A stretch of 64,000 bases of DNA, from assembly GCF_900086595.1 (NCBI RefSeq), contig NZ_LT575472.1:2874743-2938742 (forward strand). Reading direction: 5' to 3'. Source of the DNA: Clostridium nigeriense (lineage in GTDB: Bacteria; Bacillota; Clostridia; Clostridiales; Clostridiaceae). The notes beneath the pieces are model-generated. The model made no database searches. It was not told the origin of the DNA and saw only the letters and a list, made by a program, of their open reading frames with translations. A program made the translations under genes and the position numbers. Below are positions 7,939-17,610 of the stretch, in pieces; the first letter of the stretch is position 1; the number at the start of each line of letters is the position of its first letter.

Positions 7939-9654
7939 CTATACATCTACTAAAGTACTTTTTCCATTTACAGCGTCCACTGATACCTTTAATATATTTC
8001 TACTCGTATTCCCTCTATAATATATCCAATTTCCTACCACTTGTGGCTTTTCCCAAGCAATAGCATAAAAAGTTTCCTTTTTAAACAATCCAGCCTTCCT
8101 TTCCCCAATAATACCACATCCTGTACTTTCCAGTATAACTTTGATTTCACCTGTTTCAATATCATATTTATTTATCGAAAAGTCACTATCTAAGATTACA
8201 TAATAAATTACACCATATCCTATAAAGGTATAAATATCACTGTAACTACTAAAAGGAATTTTAGAACATTTTATAGCTTTTGGATTATCTAATGCTATAT
8301 ATGCATACTCCTTATCATATCTTGATATACTATATAAATAATTATTTTTCATATTAGTTTGGCTCCACTCAAGAACACATCTTTCTAAAAAGTAATTAGA
8401 TTCAAATGGTATTTCACATAATCTTTCTATAGTGTTTTCTAAAATTTTATATAAATATAAAGTATTCTCCATTAATCTATTCTTTTCTGAAATTAAATCA
8501 CTATAACTTGGAGTAAAATAAATAATATTTTCATTTACAAAAAATTTTTCAAAAGTTAGTATATTTTCATTATCTACTATTACCTCTAAAATCTTGCTTG
8601 TATCATTTTTAAAATTATATATATACATTCTTTCTATATTATCTACTTCTATTGTATAGAATAGATTTTCTTCATTACAATCACACTTACTAATCCTACC
8701 TACTATACTAATTTCAGTTTTCTTCAACGATTCAATATCTATTATACTAATATTGTTTTTACCCCAACTCTCTCCTTGTGATTTTATGCAAAGATACTTA
8801 CCTTTTCCAAAAATATCTTCTGTTTTGTATTTCTCAATACAAACACCAATTTTTTCTTTACATCCATCACTTTTCTTAACTTTAAAAAATTCACCTTCAT
8901 CACTTTGATAAACTAAATAATTATCTAATGTAACATACTGATTTATATTAACTTGATCTGCACACTCTTCTGAAATATCACTGCCATCATACGTTATAAA
9001 GGTTTTCTCTACCTCATTACTAATACTTGAATCCACTATTTCTTCTTCAACTACATAACCATATTTTTCAGCAATACCTTCAAATCCAGTTGCATTATAA
9101 ATTACTTTAATACACTCTATAATTTCTTTAATACCTCTTTTATTTATATTAAAGTATTCAAATAAATTTTTCTCGTATTCTTCATTTTGCAAGAATTCAA
9201 AATCTCCATACTCTAAAAATAAATATTCTGTTATTACTTGAAAAATTGCTTTTTGGGAATTTAAATTTTCAATATTCTCAATACTACTTAAATCTATACT
9301 TACTTGAGGATTCTTAACTCCAATATATGAGTTTACACTTCTTATAAATTTTTGTTGATAAGAATTATTTGTTGCCCACAGATTAGAAATATTAATCAAT
9401 AATGCTGATAATAATTCTTTTTCTTCATTGTCTAAACATTCATTAATATCTAACTTTGTATTTAAATCATATATTTCTTTCTTTTTCATAGATGTTAAAT
9501 CGTCTATTATAACATCAACTACTTCATCTAATGAATCTATCTTTGTATTTATTTCTTTCCCAATTTTTTTAGTTACTTCACTTACCTCATTGAATTTTTC
9601 ATAAAATGGTTTAGCTCCAGCTTCCATTCCTCTTTTAAAATCTTTAGTACTCAT
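7939..9654 (-). CDS. Unrecognised 571-aa protein of the WYL cassette: helical N-half plus DUF5050-like propeller
   Basis: Residues 1-210 are alpha-helical and charged, with LDNEEKELLSALLINISNLW reminiscent of TerB-type helical bundles (weak). From about residue 215 the protein turns into repeated short strands with Tyr-rich repeats (NYLVYQSDEGEFFKV, IIYFTPSYSD, YGVIYYVILDSD, NWIYYRGNTSRN), the pattern of DUF5050/WD-like propellers that read surface or nucleotide ligands. No signal peptide, so cytoplasmic. Its ATG overlaps the upstream gene by 11 bp and follows GGAGGAGA, so it is coupled to the 373-aa protein. Function unknown; I suspect a sensor. Confidence 0.6.
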   Translation of the reverse strand: MSTKDFKRGMEAGAKPFYEKFNEVSEVTKKIGKEINTKIDSLDEVVDVIIDDLTSMKKKEIYDLNTKLDINECLDNEEKELLSALLINISNLWATNNSYQQKFIRSVNSYIGVKNPQVSIDLSSIENIENLNSQKAIFQVITEYLFLEYGDFEFLQNEEYEKNLFEYFNINKRGIKEIIECIKVIYNATGFEGIAEKYGYVVEEEIVDSSISNEVEKTFITYDGSDISEECADQVNINQYVTLDNYLVYQSDEGEFFKVKKSDGCKEKIGVCIEKYKTEDIFGKGKYLCIKSQGESWGKNNISIIDIESLKKTEISIVGRISKCDCNEENLFYTIEVDNIERMYIYNFKNDTSKILEVIVDNENILTFEKFFVNENIIYFTPSYSDLISEKNRLMENTLYLYKILENTIERLCEIPFESNYFLERCVLEWSQTNMKNNYLYSISRYDKEYAYIALDNPKAIKCSKIPFSSYSDIYTFIGYGVIYYVILDSDFSINKYDIETGEIKVILESTGCGIIGERKAGLFKKETFYAIAWEKPQVVGNWIYYRGNTSRNILKVSVDAVNGKSTLVDV

Positions 9655-10765
9655 TATTCTCCTCCCATATTAAACCTATATCATTTCCCATAACTTTATT
9701 ATAAAATTCTTTTTCTAAAAATTCCTTTTTCACCTCATTAATAAATTTTGTATCACTTACAATTCTATATAAAGTAACCAATATTCCTCCTACATCTAAT
9801 TTAGTAAGATCCTCTGAAATAGCTGTATAAATAATATTACTTGAAGATGCAATTATATTAGAATACATTAAAATTTTCCTAGTTCTTACTTTATATAAAT
9901 CAGTTGAAATATCCCTAACTTCATCATAGAAAAGTGTATGTATACACTCTATAATACTATTAATAAATATAGACATAGTAGCTCCTCGCATTACACTATA
10001 AGTATCAATACGGTAATTCTTACTAAGCATTTTTCTAGCCATATCTTCATTTGCTATTGATAATACAGGTATTGGCAATCCCTGTTTAGTAAAATAATCT
10101 GCCCCAAAATGAATAGCTTGTTTGATAATCGCAGCTGGTATATTCCAAGGATCATTTGTACCTTGTTCATGGGCAACTTTTATTGCTCCTGCTATATCAC
10201 CTTCAAAAACTCCATCTAACTTCATATTTTTTACTGTATATGTAGTAAAATCATTTTTAGTCAAAGAATCTGAAAGAATATTAATAGGTCCAATAATCCA
10301 TCCTAAAATAGGATCATGACCCAAGGCTCTATATCTGTGTGTTGATCCAGAAATCCCAGACTTCAGATCTAATTTTTTGAAATTTTCTGTTTGCCTAGTA
10401 GCATCATAAGGTACACTCCCAAATAATGTATCATGCCATTCTTTAGGCGTAACTTTTTTTAGAGGATCCTTTATTAATTTATCTCCATCTGATGCTTTAT
10501 CTAATCTAAACTTATCGTTAGCAAATATGTATTGCCTTGCACATTGTAATGAAATTGCCAACATTAAAAATGAAATGTCTATTTTATTAAGCTTTGTAAC
10601 TTGTTTAAAGTTTTTTTCAATATCATTTATAATTATCGAAACATCTCTTGCTACATTCGCAACTCTCTCTGATTCTTCTGATATCTTTTCCAAATTATAA
10701 GTGCCTTGTTTAATTCCACTCACCGCACTATTTTTTTTCTTTTTTAATTCATCATATTTTCTCAA
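9644..10765 (-). CDS. Unrecognised 373-aa protein of the WYL cassette, with conserved-looking His/Asp clusters
   Basis: The preferred start is TTG at 10765, preceded by AAGGTGG at ideal spacing; a TTG at 10816 would extend it by 17 residues but lacks a ribosome site. The N-terminus is coiled coil-like. The middle carries distinctive motifs: HRYRALGHDPILGWIIG, then HEQGTNDPWNIP, then AIHFGADYFTKQGLP. The HR-x4-HD spacing faintly recalls metal-dependent membrane hydrolases of the YdjM type (inference only). The C-terminus is helical with hydrophobic segments. Overlaps the next gene by 11 bp; sits 44 bp after the WYL regulator. No family recognised. Confidence 0.6.
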   Translation of the reverse strand: MRKYDELKKKKNSAVSGIKQGTYNLEKISEESERVANVARDVSIIINDIEKNFKQVTKLNKIDISFLMLAISLQCARQYIFANDKFRLDKASDGDKLIKDPLKKVTPKEWHDTLFGSVPYDATRQTENFKKLDLKSGISGSTHRYRALGHDPILGWIIGPINILSDSLTKNDFTTYTVKNMKLDGVFEGDIAGAIKVAHEQGTNDPWNIPAAIIKQAIHFGADYFTKQGLPIPVLSIANEDMARKMLSKNYRIDTYSVMRGATMSIFINSIIECIHTLFYDEVRDISTDLYKVRTRKILMYSNIIASSSNIIYTAISEDLTKLDVGGILVTLYRIVSDTKFINEVKKEFLEKEFYNKVMGNDIGLIWEENNEY

Positions 10766-10809
10766 CCTAATCCACCTTATATTAAAATTTATCACCGTAT
10801 TTTTTATTA

Positions 10810-11778
10810 TTAACAATATAAATTATATATGTTTCTTGCTATTTCCTTCATCTCCTCCCGTAAGCTATTTGGACGAATAACTTCAATATATTCTCGTTGA
10901 CTTAACAGCCACATGATAATTCCTTTACTATAAACTTCCGCGTTAATAACATATTTATCTTCGTCCCTGCCAATTACCCTAGCCGTTGGTATTCTATCTA
11001 AAACAGCTTCAAGAGAATCTCCTCCAAATTTAAATTGTATATTCATCAGTTCTCCCTGATACATAAAATGAATCCTTTTTCTATATTCTCCTTCTTCAAA
11101 TCTGTCTTTATAATCTACCTTAAACTTCTCTTCTGTAATAATATATTCTTGAAATCTGTCAACTCTAAAAACTGCTTGATAGTATTTATCTTTTCTCACT
11201 ATTTCTGCTAATAAATAGAAGTAATACTCATTAAAAACTAACCCTAATGGCTTTAACTTATGTTGCTTAATAACTTTATCTTGTCTCATATATGATACAT
11301 TCACTATATTTTTTTCTAATATACTTTGGCTTATTTTCCAAAGAAAATCTACAATATTTCTATTATGACTGGGTGACACATAATGAAATAACTCATTTGA
11401 AATGAGTTTTTTTATTATACTTCCATCATTATAATTTTGTACTAATGCATTTATAATCCTATTAATCTCCTCATTTGAAAAAGCCCTTGAATCTAATAAA
11501 ATCTTTGAAACCGCAAAAATATCACTCTCTATAAGATTACTTTTTCTATTAAGTAATTCATGTCCATTTTTCTTTCTAGAATAATGTATTCTTCTCGGAG
11601 ATAATCCATCAACCTTTATATAATAATTGTTTAAAACTTTAATATCTCTTTGAATAGTCCTTTTCTCTACACCAAATACCCTTGAAATATATTCTTTTTC
11701 AATTACTTCTCCTTTATTAAATCTATCATTTAATTCAAGAATACGTAATTTTTGTTCTTCACCTTTATCTTTCTTCAT
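10810..11778 (-). CDS. WYL-domain transcriptional regulator
   Basis: 322 aa. N-terminal winged HTH (about residues 10-60; VEKRTIQRDIKVLNNYY is the recognition region) followed by a WYL domain around residues 155-235 (NEYYFYLLAEIVRKDKYYQAVFRVDRF) and a C-terminal WCX-like extension ending in WLLSQREYIEVIRPNSLREE. WYL regulators bind nucleotide or nucleic-acid ligands and often control defence genes. First gene of the cassette; ATG follows AGAGGAAG. It probably controls its own operon; I could not pick out an operator in the upstream 300 bp. Confidence 0.88.
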   Translation of the reverse strand: MKKDKGEEQKLRILELNDRFNKGEVIEKEYISRVFGVEKRTIQRDIKVLNNYYIKVDGLSPRRIHYSRKKNGHELLNRKSNLIESDIFAVSKILLDSRAFSNEEINRIINALVQNYNDGSIIKKLISNELFHYVSPSHNRNIVDFLWKISQSILEKNIVNVSYMRQDKVIKQHKLKPLGLVFNEYYFYLLAEIVRKDKYYQAVFRVDRFQEYIITEEKFKVDYKDRFEEGEYRKRIHFMYQGELMNIQFKFGGDSLEAVLDRIPTARVIGRDEDKYVINAEVYSKGIIMWLLSQREYIEVIRPNSLREEMKEIARNIYNLYC

Positions 11779-11881
11779 AGATTATACTTCCTCTTACATA
11801 CTAAATATTACATATTTACACTCATTTTTACATTATATTATAATATTATACATTACTTCAATATAAATCATTAAATAACAA

Positions 11882-11906
11882 AGGTATGTAAATAGTTTAC
11901 ACACCT
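11882..11906 (-). terminator. Probable weak terminator after the TM2 gene
   Basis: 11-bp stem (AGGTGTGTAAA/TTTACATACCT on the minus strand, one G-U pair) with a 3-base loop. The following tract TTGTTATTT is only moderately U-rich. Lies just downstream of the TM2 stop at 11924. Confidence 0.5.
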
Positions 11907-11923
11907 CTATTTAAATATTTACT

Positions 11924-12360
11924 TTATATAAGTTTATTTCCGTTTGAATCTGTTAGTTTATCTGTAAATATCATTATTGCATCAACCAACGCCCATACTA
12001 CTGCTACTAGCGAAGCTAAATCTAAAAGTAATATACCCGCAATAAATATCCCTAATTGGATATAACCAATCTGTTTATATCCCAAATAAAACCTATGTAT
12101 TCCTAATGAACCTAAAAAAAAAAAGCTAATAGCCCTGCTGTCATTTTAGAATTATTTCCACTTCCTAAATTTTCTTTTATTCCCGATAGTCTATATTTAA
12201 CTTTGACACCACAATTTAAGCAAATCTCTGCATTCTTATTCTCTATCATACTACTGCATTCTGGACAATATTTATCTCCTTGTCCCCTTTTTGTACCACA
12301 CTTAATACAAATAACTGATTTCTCATTATTAAATTTTTCTCTACATTCTCTACAGTACAT
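11924..12360 (-). pseudogene. Zinc-ribbon plus TM2-domain membrane protein, frameshifted at an 11-base homopolymer
   Basis: The first reading frame (12360-12112) encodes four CxxC pairs (C3/C6, C17/C20, C30/C33, C45/C48), a double zinc ribbon, then MTAGLLAFFF and a stop. The stop falls right after a run of 11 T (12114-12124). In the next frame the sequence continues as LGSLGIHRFYLGYKQIGYI and a second TM helix, ending DSNGNKLI at 11924: a textbook TM2 domain. One extra T (or two fewer) restores a protein of about 145 aa. Could be a true mutation, transcriptional slippage, phase variation or a sequencing error. Confidence 0.75.
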
Positions 12361-12461
12361 ACTATAACTCTTCCTAAAATTTATTTTTACAACATAATGA
12401 AAGTATAATATATAAATATAGACATCTTGTGTCTCTTTATTAAAATTAATCTAAAATAAAT

Positions 12462-12498
12462 AACCCTAGACAACAAATTTTCTTTATTGTTTAGGGTT
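12462..12498 (-). terminator. Intrinsic terminator downstream of the STAND/Mrr-fragment unit
   Basis: 12-bp stem AACCCTAGACAA/TTGTTTAGGGTT with one G-U pair and a 13-base loop, followed on the minus strand by ATTTATTTT. Located 60 bp past the Mrr-fragment stop. Confidence 0.7.
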
Positions 12499-12557
12499 AA
12501 TGGTGGAAATAAGACATTTCCTGCATTTTTGTAATATCTTTTACCCACTTAACATAT

Positions 12558-12824
12558 TTACTTTAAATTATTTTTTTCAATTTTTGCTTCTTTCAAATCT
12601 ATTCTTGCTTCATATCTATGCTTTTGTAGCATATGTAATAAATTTGATCTATTTAATAATGTAAGTGGCTTATCCTTCGCAAACTCATAAGAATCAGCCC
12701 CATAATCAGAAGTTGTTACCAAAATTCCTTTTGATGCTCCTTCATTTAAAATTGGATTTATATTTTCTACACCTAAAAGTTGAAAATCTAGTATATTAAC
12801 CGCAATTGTTTTTAACAAAATCAA
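12558..12824 (-). pseudogene. Restriction endonuclease (Mrr-cat family) C-terminal fragment
   Basis: About 88 codons. The segment NEGASKGILVTTSDYGADSY followed by FAKDKPLTLLNRSNLLHML matches the C-terminal part of Mrr-type PD-(D/E)xK restriction endonucleases, after the catalytic core. The catalytic D...QxK part and the DNA-binding N-terminus are absent, and sequence upstream of residue about 17 does not fit the family. No good ribosome site precedes the ATG. I read it as a relic left next to, or captured by, the STAND gene, whose stop is only 42 bp upstream; a functional mini-protein is less likely. Confidence 0.6.
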
Positions 12825-12866
12825 TTCTTCATGTATAATACCTCGAAAAAATTTTATAGGTATCTT

Positions 12867-15800
12867 TTACCTATCTAACATCTTAAAGGTCAAAACTCTC
12901 GCAGCTCCTATTCTTTTTTCAAACATTAAATCCCAAATACGTAGACACTCATTCATTTCTTCGTTTTTTTCTTCTGATGTTTCATCATATAACCCTATTA
13001 TAAGTTTAGATATTTCTTCATTTAGTCCATAAATATAACCTTCTGAATCAATATTATTCTCAATTATATTATAACTCATCGCAAAAATGACATCTTTATA
13101 TGCAATAATAGGTTGATTACTCTTTTCTAAATAACGTACAAAAGTACTTACTATTTTCTTGCTGCTTTTAAAAGATACCAGATTTTTTAAAAATTCTTCA
13201 TCTCGCTCTATATCTATTAAATTATCATAAAAAATTCTGCTTATTGGAAACTCTAAATCCAAATCTAGTTTTATATACTTCATAATCAACTTCTTAGCTA
13301 ATTCATTGTATTCTTCCTTATTAAAATAAATTATAACCATTTCAAGTATATACTTAATTTGTTCTTGATTTAAACTTTCAACATTTTCTACTACCTCTGT
13401 AAATCTATTTTTTACAATATACATTTCAGCTAAAATATATGCACCCATTTTCATTAAATCCTTATCTTCTTCATAGAAACATTTTAGTATGATATTTTCT
13501 ATCTCATCTTGCTTATCATTATGAGTTAAAAAAAACATTTGCTTCATACCTCTATATCCCGCAAGCCTATAGTCACTTTCTAGTATGTTTATTATTTTTT
13601 CTATCGCCCATCCTCTATTAATATTATATATAGGAAATAAAATATCTAATGTTGCTAACCTTACTGCAGGATTCGCATCTTGGCATAGCTGTATAATACT
13701 ATCCTCAAAATACTCAAATAATGTTTTATTATCCCATAAAAGCTTTCCTATAGCTGATGCCGCACTTCCCCTAACACAATTTAACGCATTGCTACTTAAC
13801 ATATTAAATGATTTTATTTCCTTATCATATGGTGATGTCACATTAGCTTCATCAATTTTAGGGTTAATATGATTTAGAGCAATATCCTTAAGTATATCTA
13901 GTATCTCGTACGACCATTCTCCATTATCCTTCTTACGTACCATATCACAAATATATCTTGCCCTATATCCCTCATAATCATATTTATATGTCAATATAAA
14001 TCTTTCTAATATTTTATTGTTAACCTCTTCCAAATTTTCACTATAGGTGATTCCACTAAAAAGCGAATCTAAGTACACATCATCTATATTTAAGCTGTTA
14101 TCCAATAGCAAATTTATAAACCTTTTCGGTTCTTTACTTGCAGCATCTCTTAATTCACTTGCAAACTTTTCTATTGAACTTTCAACAAATCCTCCTTTCA
14201 CTTCTACCCATCTAGATCTTCTATCTCTAGTTTTTATTTTAGTATTAGTTAAAATTTGTATCCATTGCTTATTACTCAACCTTTTCCCAGCTATAGGAGA
14301 ATAGATACTTCCTGAATGCCCACTGCTTTTATTATATATATTGCTTTCTACAAAACTAATATTACGTCGTTTAAGAACATCTAATAATTTTTTTACCTTT
14401 AATGATATTCGCTTTTTAGGTAATGCAGTAAGAAGTATTATTTGTAAATCTCCCCAGAAACTCCAGTATACCTTTGTATTATTGCTTTTATTTCTATTAA
14501 ACTCAATTCGGCTCTTATACCGCTCCTTTGCTCTTGGGTCTATATAGTATATAATTTTTTCTTCCAGTTTTAAATATGTTGGATTATCACACCATCTTGA
14601 ATGTATCTCTATAACATCCTTTACCTTATCTAGCTTATTTTTTGTAGAACTACTTTTATCAAAAATTATATTATCAAAATTATCATATAAACAATTGATT
14701 ACTAAATTACTTAATTCTGTAGGGAATCTCTTTAAACCATCTAATATAATTTCATTGTATACATTATATCCTTTATTAAAATATTGCTTATATCTATTAA
14801 TGAATTCTTCGGGATTTCGTTTTATTAAAATCATATTTGTCTTTTTTATTATTTGAACACAAATTCTTTCCATTCCTTGGTTATAAGACTCTCTGGCATT
14901 CCATTTAGAACACCATGCTTCTGTCTCCTGTGGAATATATTTTAATAATGTATCTAGTATAAACTCTACATTCTCTATTGCTATCTCATTATCATTATCT
15001 AAAAAATTTTCTTCATCTTGATATATTCTATGACCTTTTAACTCATTTTTTAATACTAATTCAAAAACCCTCACTGCTCTTACTTCGCATCTAATAAATA
15101 ATTCTTTAAAATCGATATACCTATCAATAAATTTGGGATACTTCTCATAGAATACCAACCTTAACTCAAACATTTCATCTATATCTTCATAAATATTAAA
15201 ATAGAAGCATCTACTAAATTTTTCGTCATTATCCTTTGATTTAAATAAATGTCTTTTTATAAACTCTATATCCTCATTTCTATATTTAGGGCTTATACTT
15301 TGAACTAACTTTATAGCTATATCTTTTTTATCATCTAAAGACATCCATTTATCCAAAATGCCATTATCAATTAATAGCTGTGCAAATATTGCGTGTCCTA
15401 CAATTATTCCATCAATAATATGATTTCCATACTCATTATCATCATAGTATTGTAAAATAAATTTTCTAGTAGCATCACTTATATTAGTAGATTGTCCAAG
15501 AACTTCAAAAAATACATATTTAACATAAAACCTAATCTCATTTGATTTCATCATTTGTATTCCAAACTGAATAAACTCTTCTTCATCTTCCGTCTGTATA
15601 TCCTGTAATAACATTTGAATTTGATACCTTTTTTGGGGAGTCTGTTTGTGCTTATCCCCTATTATACTTATAATATCTTCTCCTTCAAAATATCTCTTCA
15701 ACATTTCCTGTGCCAAAAAGTAATCTGAAATACTCTGATGTGCAAATGAAACGCTATTACTATTCTTGATTATAAAACCATTTGAGCTTAAATACGTTAA

Positions 15801-17234
15801 ACTTCTTTCTGTTACTTTTAATGCATTTAAAAGTTTAACACTTATATGTAATTTCCCTAAAGTATTAATCTTATCTATAAGTGCAGATTTAGTATGCTCA
15901 ATCTCTACTTCATCAATTAGATTCTCTGTGCAATTTTGTTTTATTTGTTCCCACCATTTCTGAATTAATTGATTAGCAGTTGAATAATCATCATACATAC
16001 TCTCTTGCTCTAAATGTTCCCATATATAAAGATTGCTAGCAATACTAAGTACTTTTTTCATTTTGTACGATAATTTATCATACCTAAATCCAACAATCTC
16101 TCTAACAACATCTTCTGACAACTCTCCAACTATAATTTCTTTCCATTCTATGCCTGTTTTTTCTTTGTTTTGTTGATTATCGTTGCTATTAAATAGAGAC
16201 TTAATATTAGGATCATTCTCATAATCATAAGTTCTACATACAAAAATAATAGATATCTTATTATCTCTATTTAAATTAATTTCCTCTACTCTCTTTATTA
16301 CTTCTGTACATGTAATTAAGGCTTGCCTTGAATGCACATTTGTCCACCGTAATGCATCTAATTGATCTAATATAATAACTCCTCTTTTATCTTCGCAAAG
16401 CATATTCAAAGCTCTAGGAATTGATGTTGTTAACCCTAACTCTTCTCCCCACTTATCTGCATTTAGTTCTGGCATTCTATCATCTAATTTAATTGCAACA
16501 TACGGAATATCTTCTTTTTCACAGTACTCTATTACCCCTTGAGTACACCCACTCTTTCCTTGCCCGGCCTTACCATGTATAATAAGTGATTTATCAATCT
16601 TAATATCTTCAATACATGCATCTATTTCTGGTCTATTTATAAAAGTTCTTTTTATTCCTCTAAAAGTATTCTTGTACTGTTCATTTAACTCACTTACTCT
16701 AGGTATAATTTTCTTATTTATCCTATCTATAATACTTTCTTCTAATGTAAAAAAATGCTTTGCTATTTCTTTATTTCCTTCGACTACAAATGGTGATTCA
16801 AAAAAGCTAGCTGTATACCATATTAAATCAATTCCTAATTCTTTAGATTTTTCTTCGACTTCTTTCTTAGCTTTGGTATCATTCTCTTTTGGTGCCTTCT
16901 TATCATGACATTGCCCCCACTCTTGATTAGTATAAAAGATTAACTTATTTATGCCTTTATAATTCCTTTTTGCCGATTCCAATGTTTCTATTAACTTACT
17001 CTTATTATTTGATAAAGTAGTATCATAAAATTTTGCTTGCCATCCTATAATTTCATCCCCTACTGATATGGTATTTGTTTCAATAGCAGACTGATTTTTA
17101 TATCTAAATATTCCCTTTTCTTGCTTATATTCTTTGCAGAAAAGTATATAACAAAACCACTCAAAGTTGTTCTGTGGATTTTCACTAAACTTTGCTCTAA
17201 AGATATCCCAATTTGGTTTAATAATTAAATCCAT
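12867..17234 (-). CDS. Nuclease-STAND NTPase with large C-terminal helical repeat sensor (Avs-like candidate anti-phage protein)
   Basis: About 1455 aa. An ATG at 17234 has AGGAGG at proper spacing; the ATG at 17240 is only 1 base from it. Residues 1-170 look like a PD-(D/E)xK nuclease: FEWFCYILFCKE, E54 and the GDEIIGWQAKFY strand with E63 and Q68-x-K70. Residues 195-450 are a P-loop STAND/NACHT module: Walker A GKAGQGKS (223-230), Walker B VIILDQLDAL (288-297) and a VCRTYDY sensor strand. The remaining 1000 residues are alpha-helical repeats (HEAT/TPR-like). This three-part design is that of Avs and related anti-phage STAND proteins, which bind a phage protein and cleave DNA. Function is inferred from architecture. 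Confidence 0.75.
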   Translation of the reverse strand: MDLIIKPNWDIFRAKFSENPQNNFEWFCYILFCKEYKQEKGIFRYKNQSAIETNTISVGDEIIGWQAKFYDTTLSNNKSKLIETLESAKRNYKGINKLIFYTNQEWGQCHDKKAPKENDTKAKKEVEEKSKELGIDLIWYTASFFESPFVVEGNKEIAKHFFTLEESIIDRINKKIIPRVSELNEQYKNTFRGIKRTFINRPEIDACIEDIKIDKSLIIHGKAGQGKSGCTQGVIEYCEKEDIPYVAIKLDDRMPELNADKWGEELGLTTSIPRALNMLCEDKRGVIILDQLDALRWTNVHSRQALITCTEVIKRVEEINLNRDNKISIIFVCRTYDYENDPNIKSLFNSNDNQQNKEKTGIEWKEIIVGELSEDVVREIVGFRYDKLSYKMKKVLSIASNLYIWEHLEQESMYDDYSTANQLIQKWWEQIKQNCTENLIDEVEIEHTKSALIDKINTLGKLHISVKLLNALKVTERSLTYLSSNGFIIKNSNSVSFAHQSISDYFLAQEMLKRYFEGEDIISIIGDKHKQTPQKRYQIQMLLQDIQTEDEEEFIQFGIQMMKSNEIRFYVKYVFFEVLGQSTNISDATRKFILQYYDDNEYGNHIIDGIIVGHAIFAQLLIDNGILDKWMSLDDKKDIAIKLVQSISPKYRNEDIEFIKRHLFKSKDNDEKFSRCFYFNIYEDIDEMFELRLVFYEKYPKFIDRYIDFKELFIRCEVRAVRVFELVLKNELKGHRIYQDEENFLDNDNEIAIENVEFILDTLLKYIPQETEAWCSKWNARESYNQGMERICVQIIKKTNMILIKRNPEEFINRYKQYFNKGYNVYNEIILDGLKRFPTELSNLVINCLYDNFDNIIFDKSSSTKNKLDKVKDVIEIHSRWCDNPTYLKLEEKIIYYIDPRAKERYKSRIEFNRNKSNNTKVYWSFWGDLQIILLTALPKKRISLKVKKLLDVLKRRNISFVESNIYNKSSGHSGSIYSPIAGKRLSNKQWIQILTNTKIKTRDRRSRWVEVKGGFVESSIEKFASELRDAASKEPKRFINLLLDNSLNIDDVYLDSLFSGITYSENLEEVNNKILERFILTYKYDYEGYRARYICDMVRKKDNGEWSYEILDILKDIALNHINPKIDEANVTSPYDKEIKSFNMLSSNALNCVRGSAASAIGKLLWDNKTLFEYFEDSIIQLCQDANPAVRLATLDILFPIYNINRGWAIEKIINILESDYRLAGYRGMKQMFFLTHNDKQDEIENIILKCFYEEDKDLMKMGAYILAEMYIVKNRFTEVVENVESLNQEQIKYILEMVIIYFNKEEYNELAKKLIMKYIKLDLDLEFPISRIFYDNLIDIERDEEFLKNLVSFKSSKKIVSTFVRYLEKSNQPIIAYKDVIFAMSYNIIENNIDSEGYIYGLNEEISKLIIGLYDETSEEKNEEMNECLRIWDLMFEKRIGAARVLTFKMLDR

Positions 17235-17426
17235 ACTCATCCCTCCTAAAACCTTAGCTTCTTATATTTCCCAATATATTACTGAAATAATTATATCACA
17301 ATCCACGGATGCTTTTTGTATGATTGATTTAATTTACCTCACTTAAATTGATAAAAATTTTATTTTTACTTATTATCCTAAAAATTTGTATATAAAAAGT
17401 TAAAAACATATTTTTTCTATATATAA

Positions 17427-17450
17427 TAAAACAACTGAAATAAATTCAGC
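17427..17450 (-). terminator. Small terminator-like hairpin
   Basis: Stem CAGCTGAA/TTCAGTTG (one G-U pair) followed on the minus strand by TTTTATTATA. Lies downstream of the degenerate zeta region, upstream of the STAND gene. Confidence 0.5.
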
Positions 17451-17500
17451 TGCTCTTTTAAAACTTAATATATTAAATTTTCAATTATTTTTTCTAACAA

Positions 17501-17528
17501 TTTTGGTTCTCCACAGATACGCTTCACC
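17501..17528 (-). repeat. 28-bp direct repeat, copy 1
   Basis: Matches 18122-18149 at 24 of 28 positions, same orientation. On the minus strand both copies can be read as the same peptide ending, YGEAYLWRTKI and YGEAYLWTTKI, followed shortly by a stop. They flank the zeta-kinase pseudogene, so they are probably relics of a duplicated gene tail. Confidence 0.55.
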
Positions 17529-17610
17529 ATATCGTAAGTAAAAAAGTTTAAATTTCTACGCATACAATATAATTAGTAATATTTAAAATTCAAGTTTTGA
17601 TTATATAAAA

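Noticed and set aside
10766..10816. Upstream TTG start for the 373-aa WYL-cassette protein
   Set aside because: No ribosome binding site, while TTG at 10765 has AAGGTGG six bases before it.
13585..16908. Several plus-strand ORFs of 65-95 codons opposite the STAND gene
   Set aside because: Overlap a single long conserved-looking frame; no start signals or known motifs.
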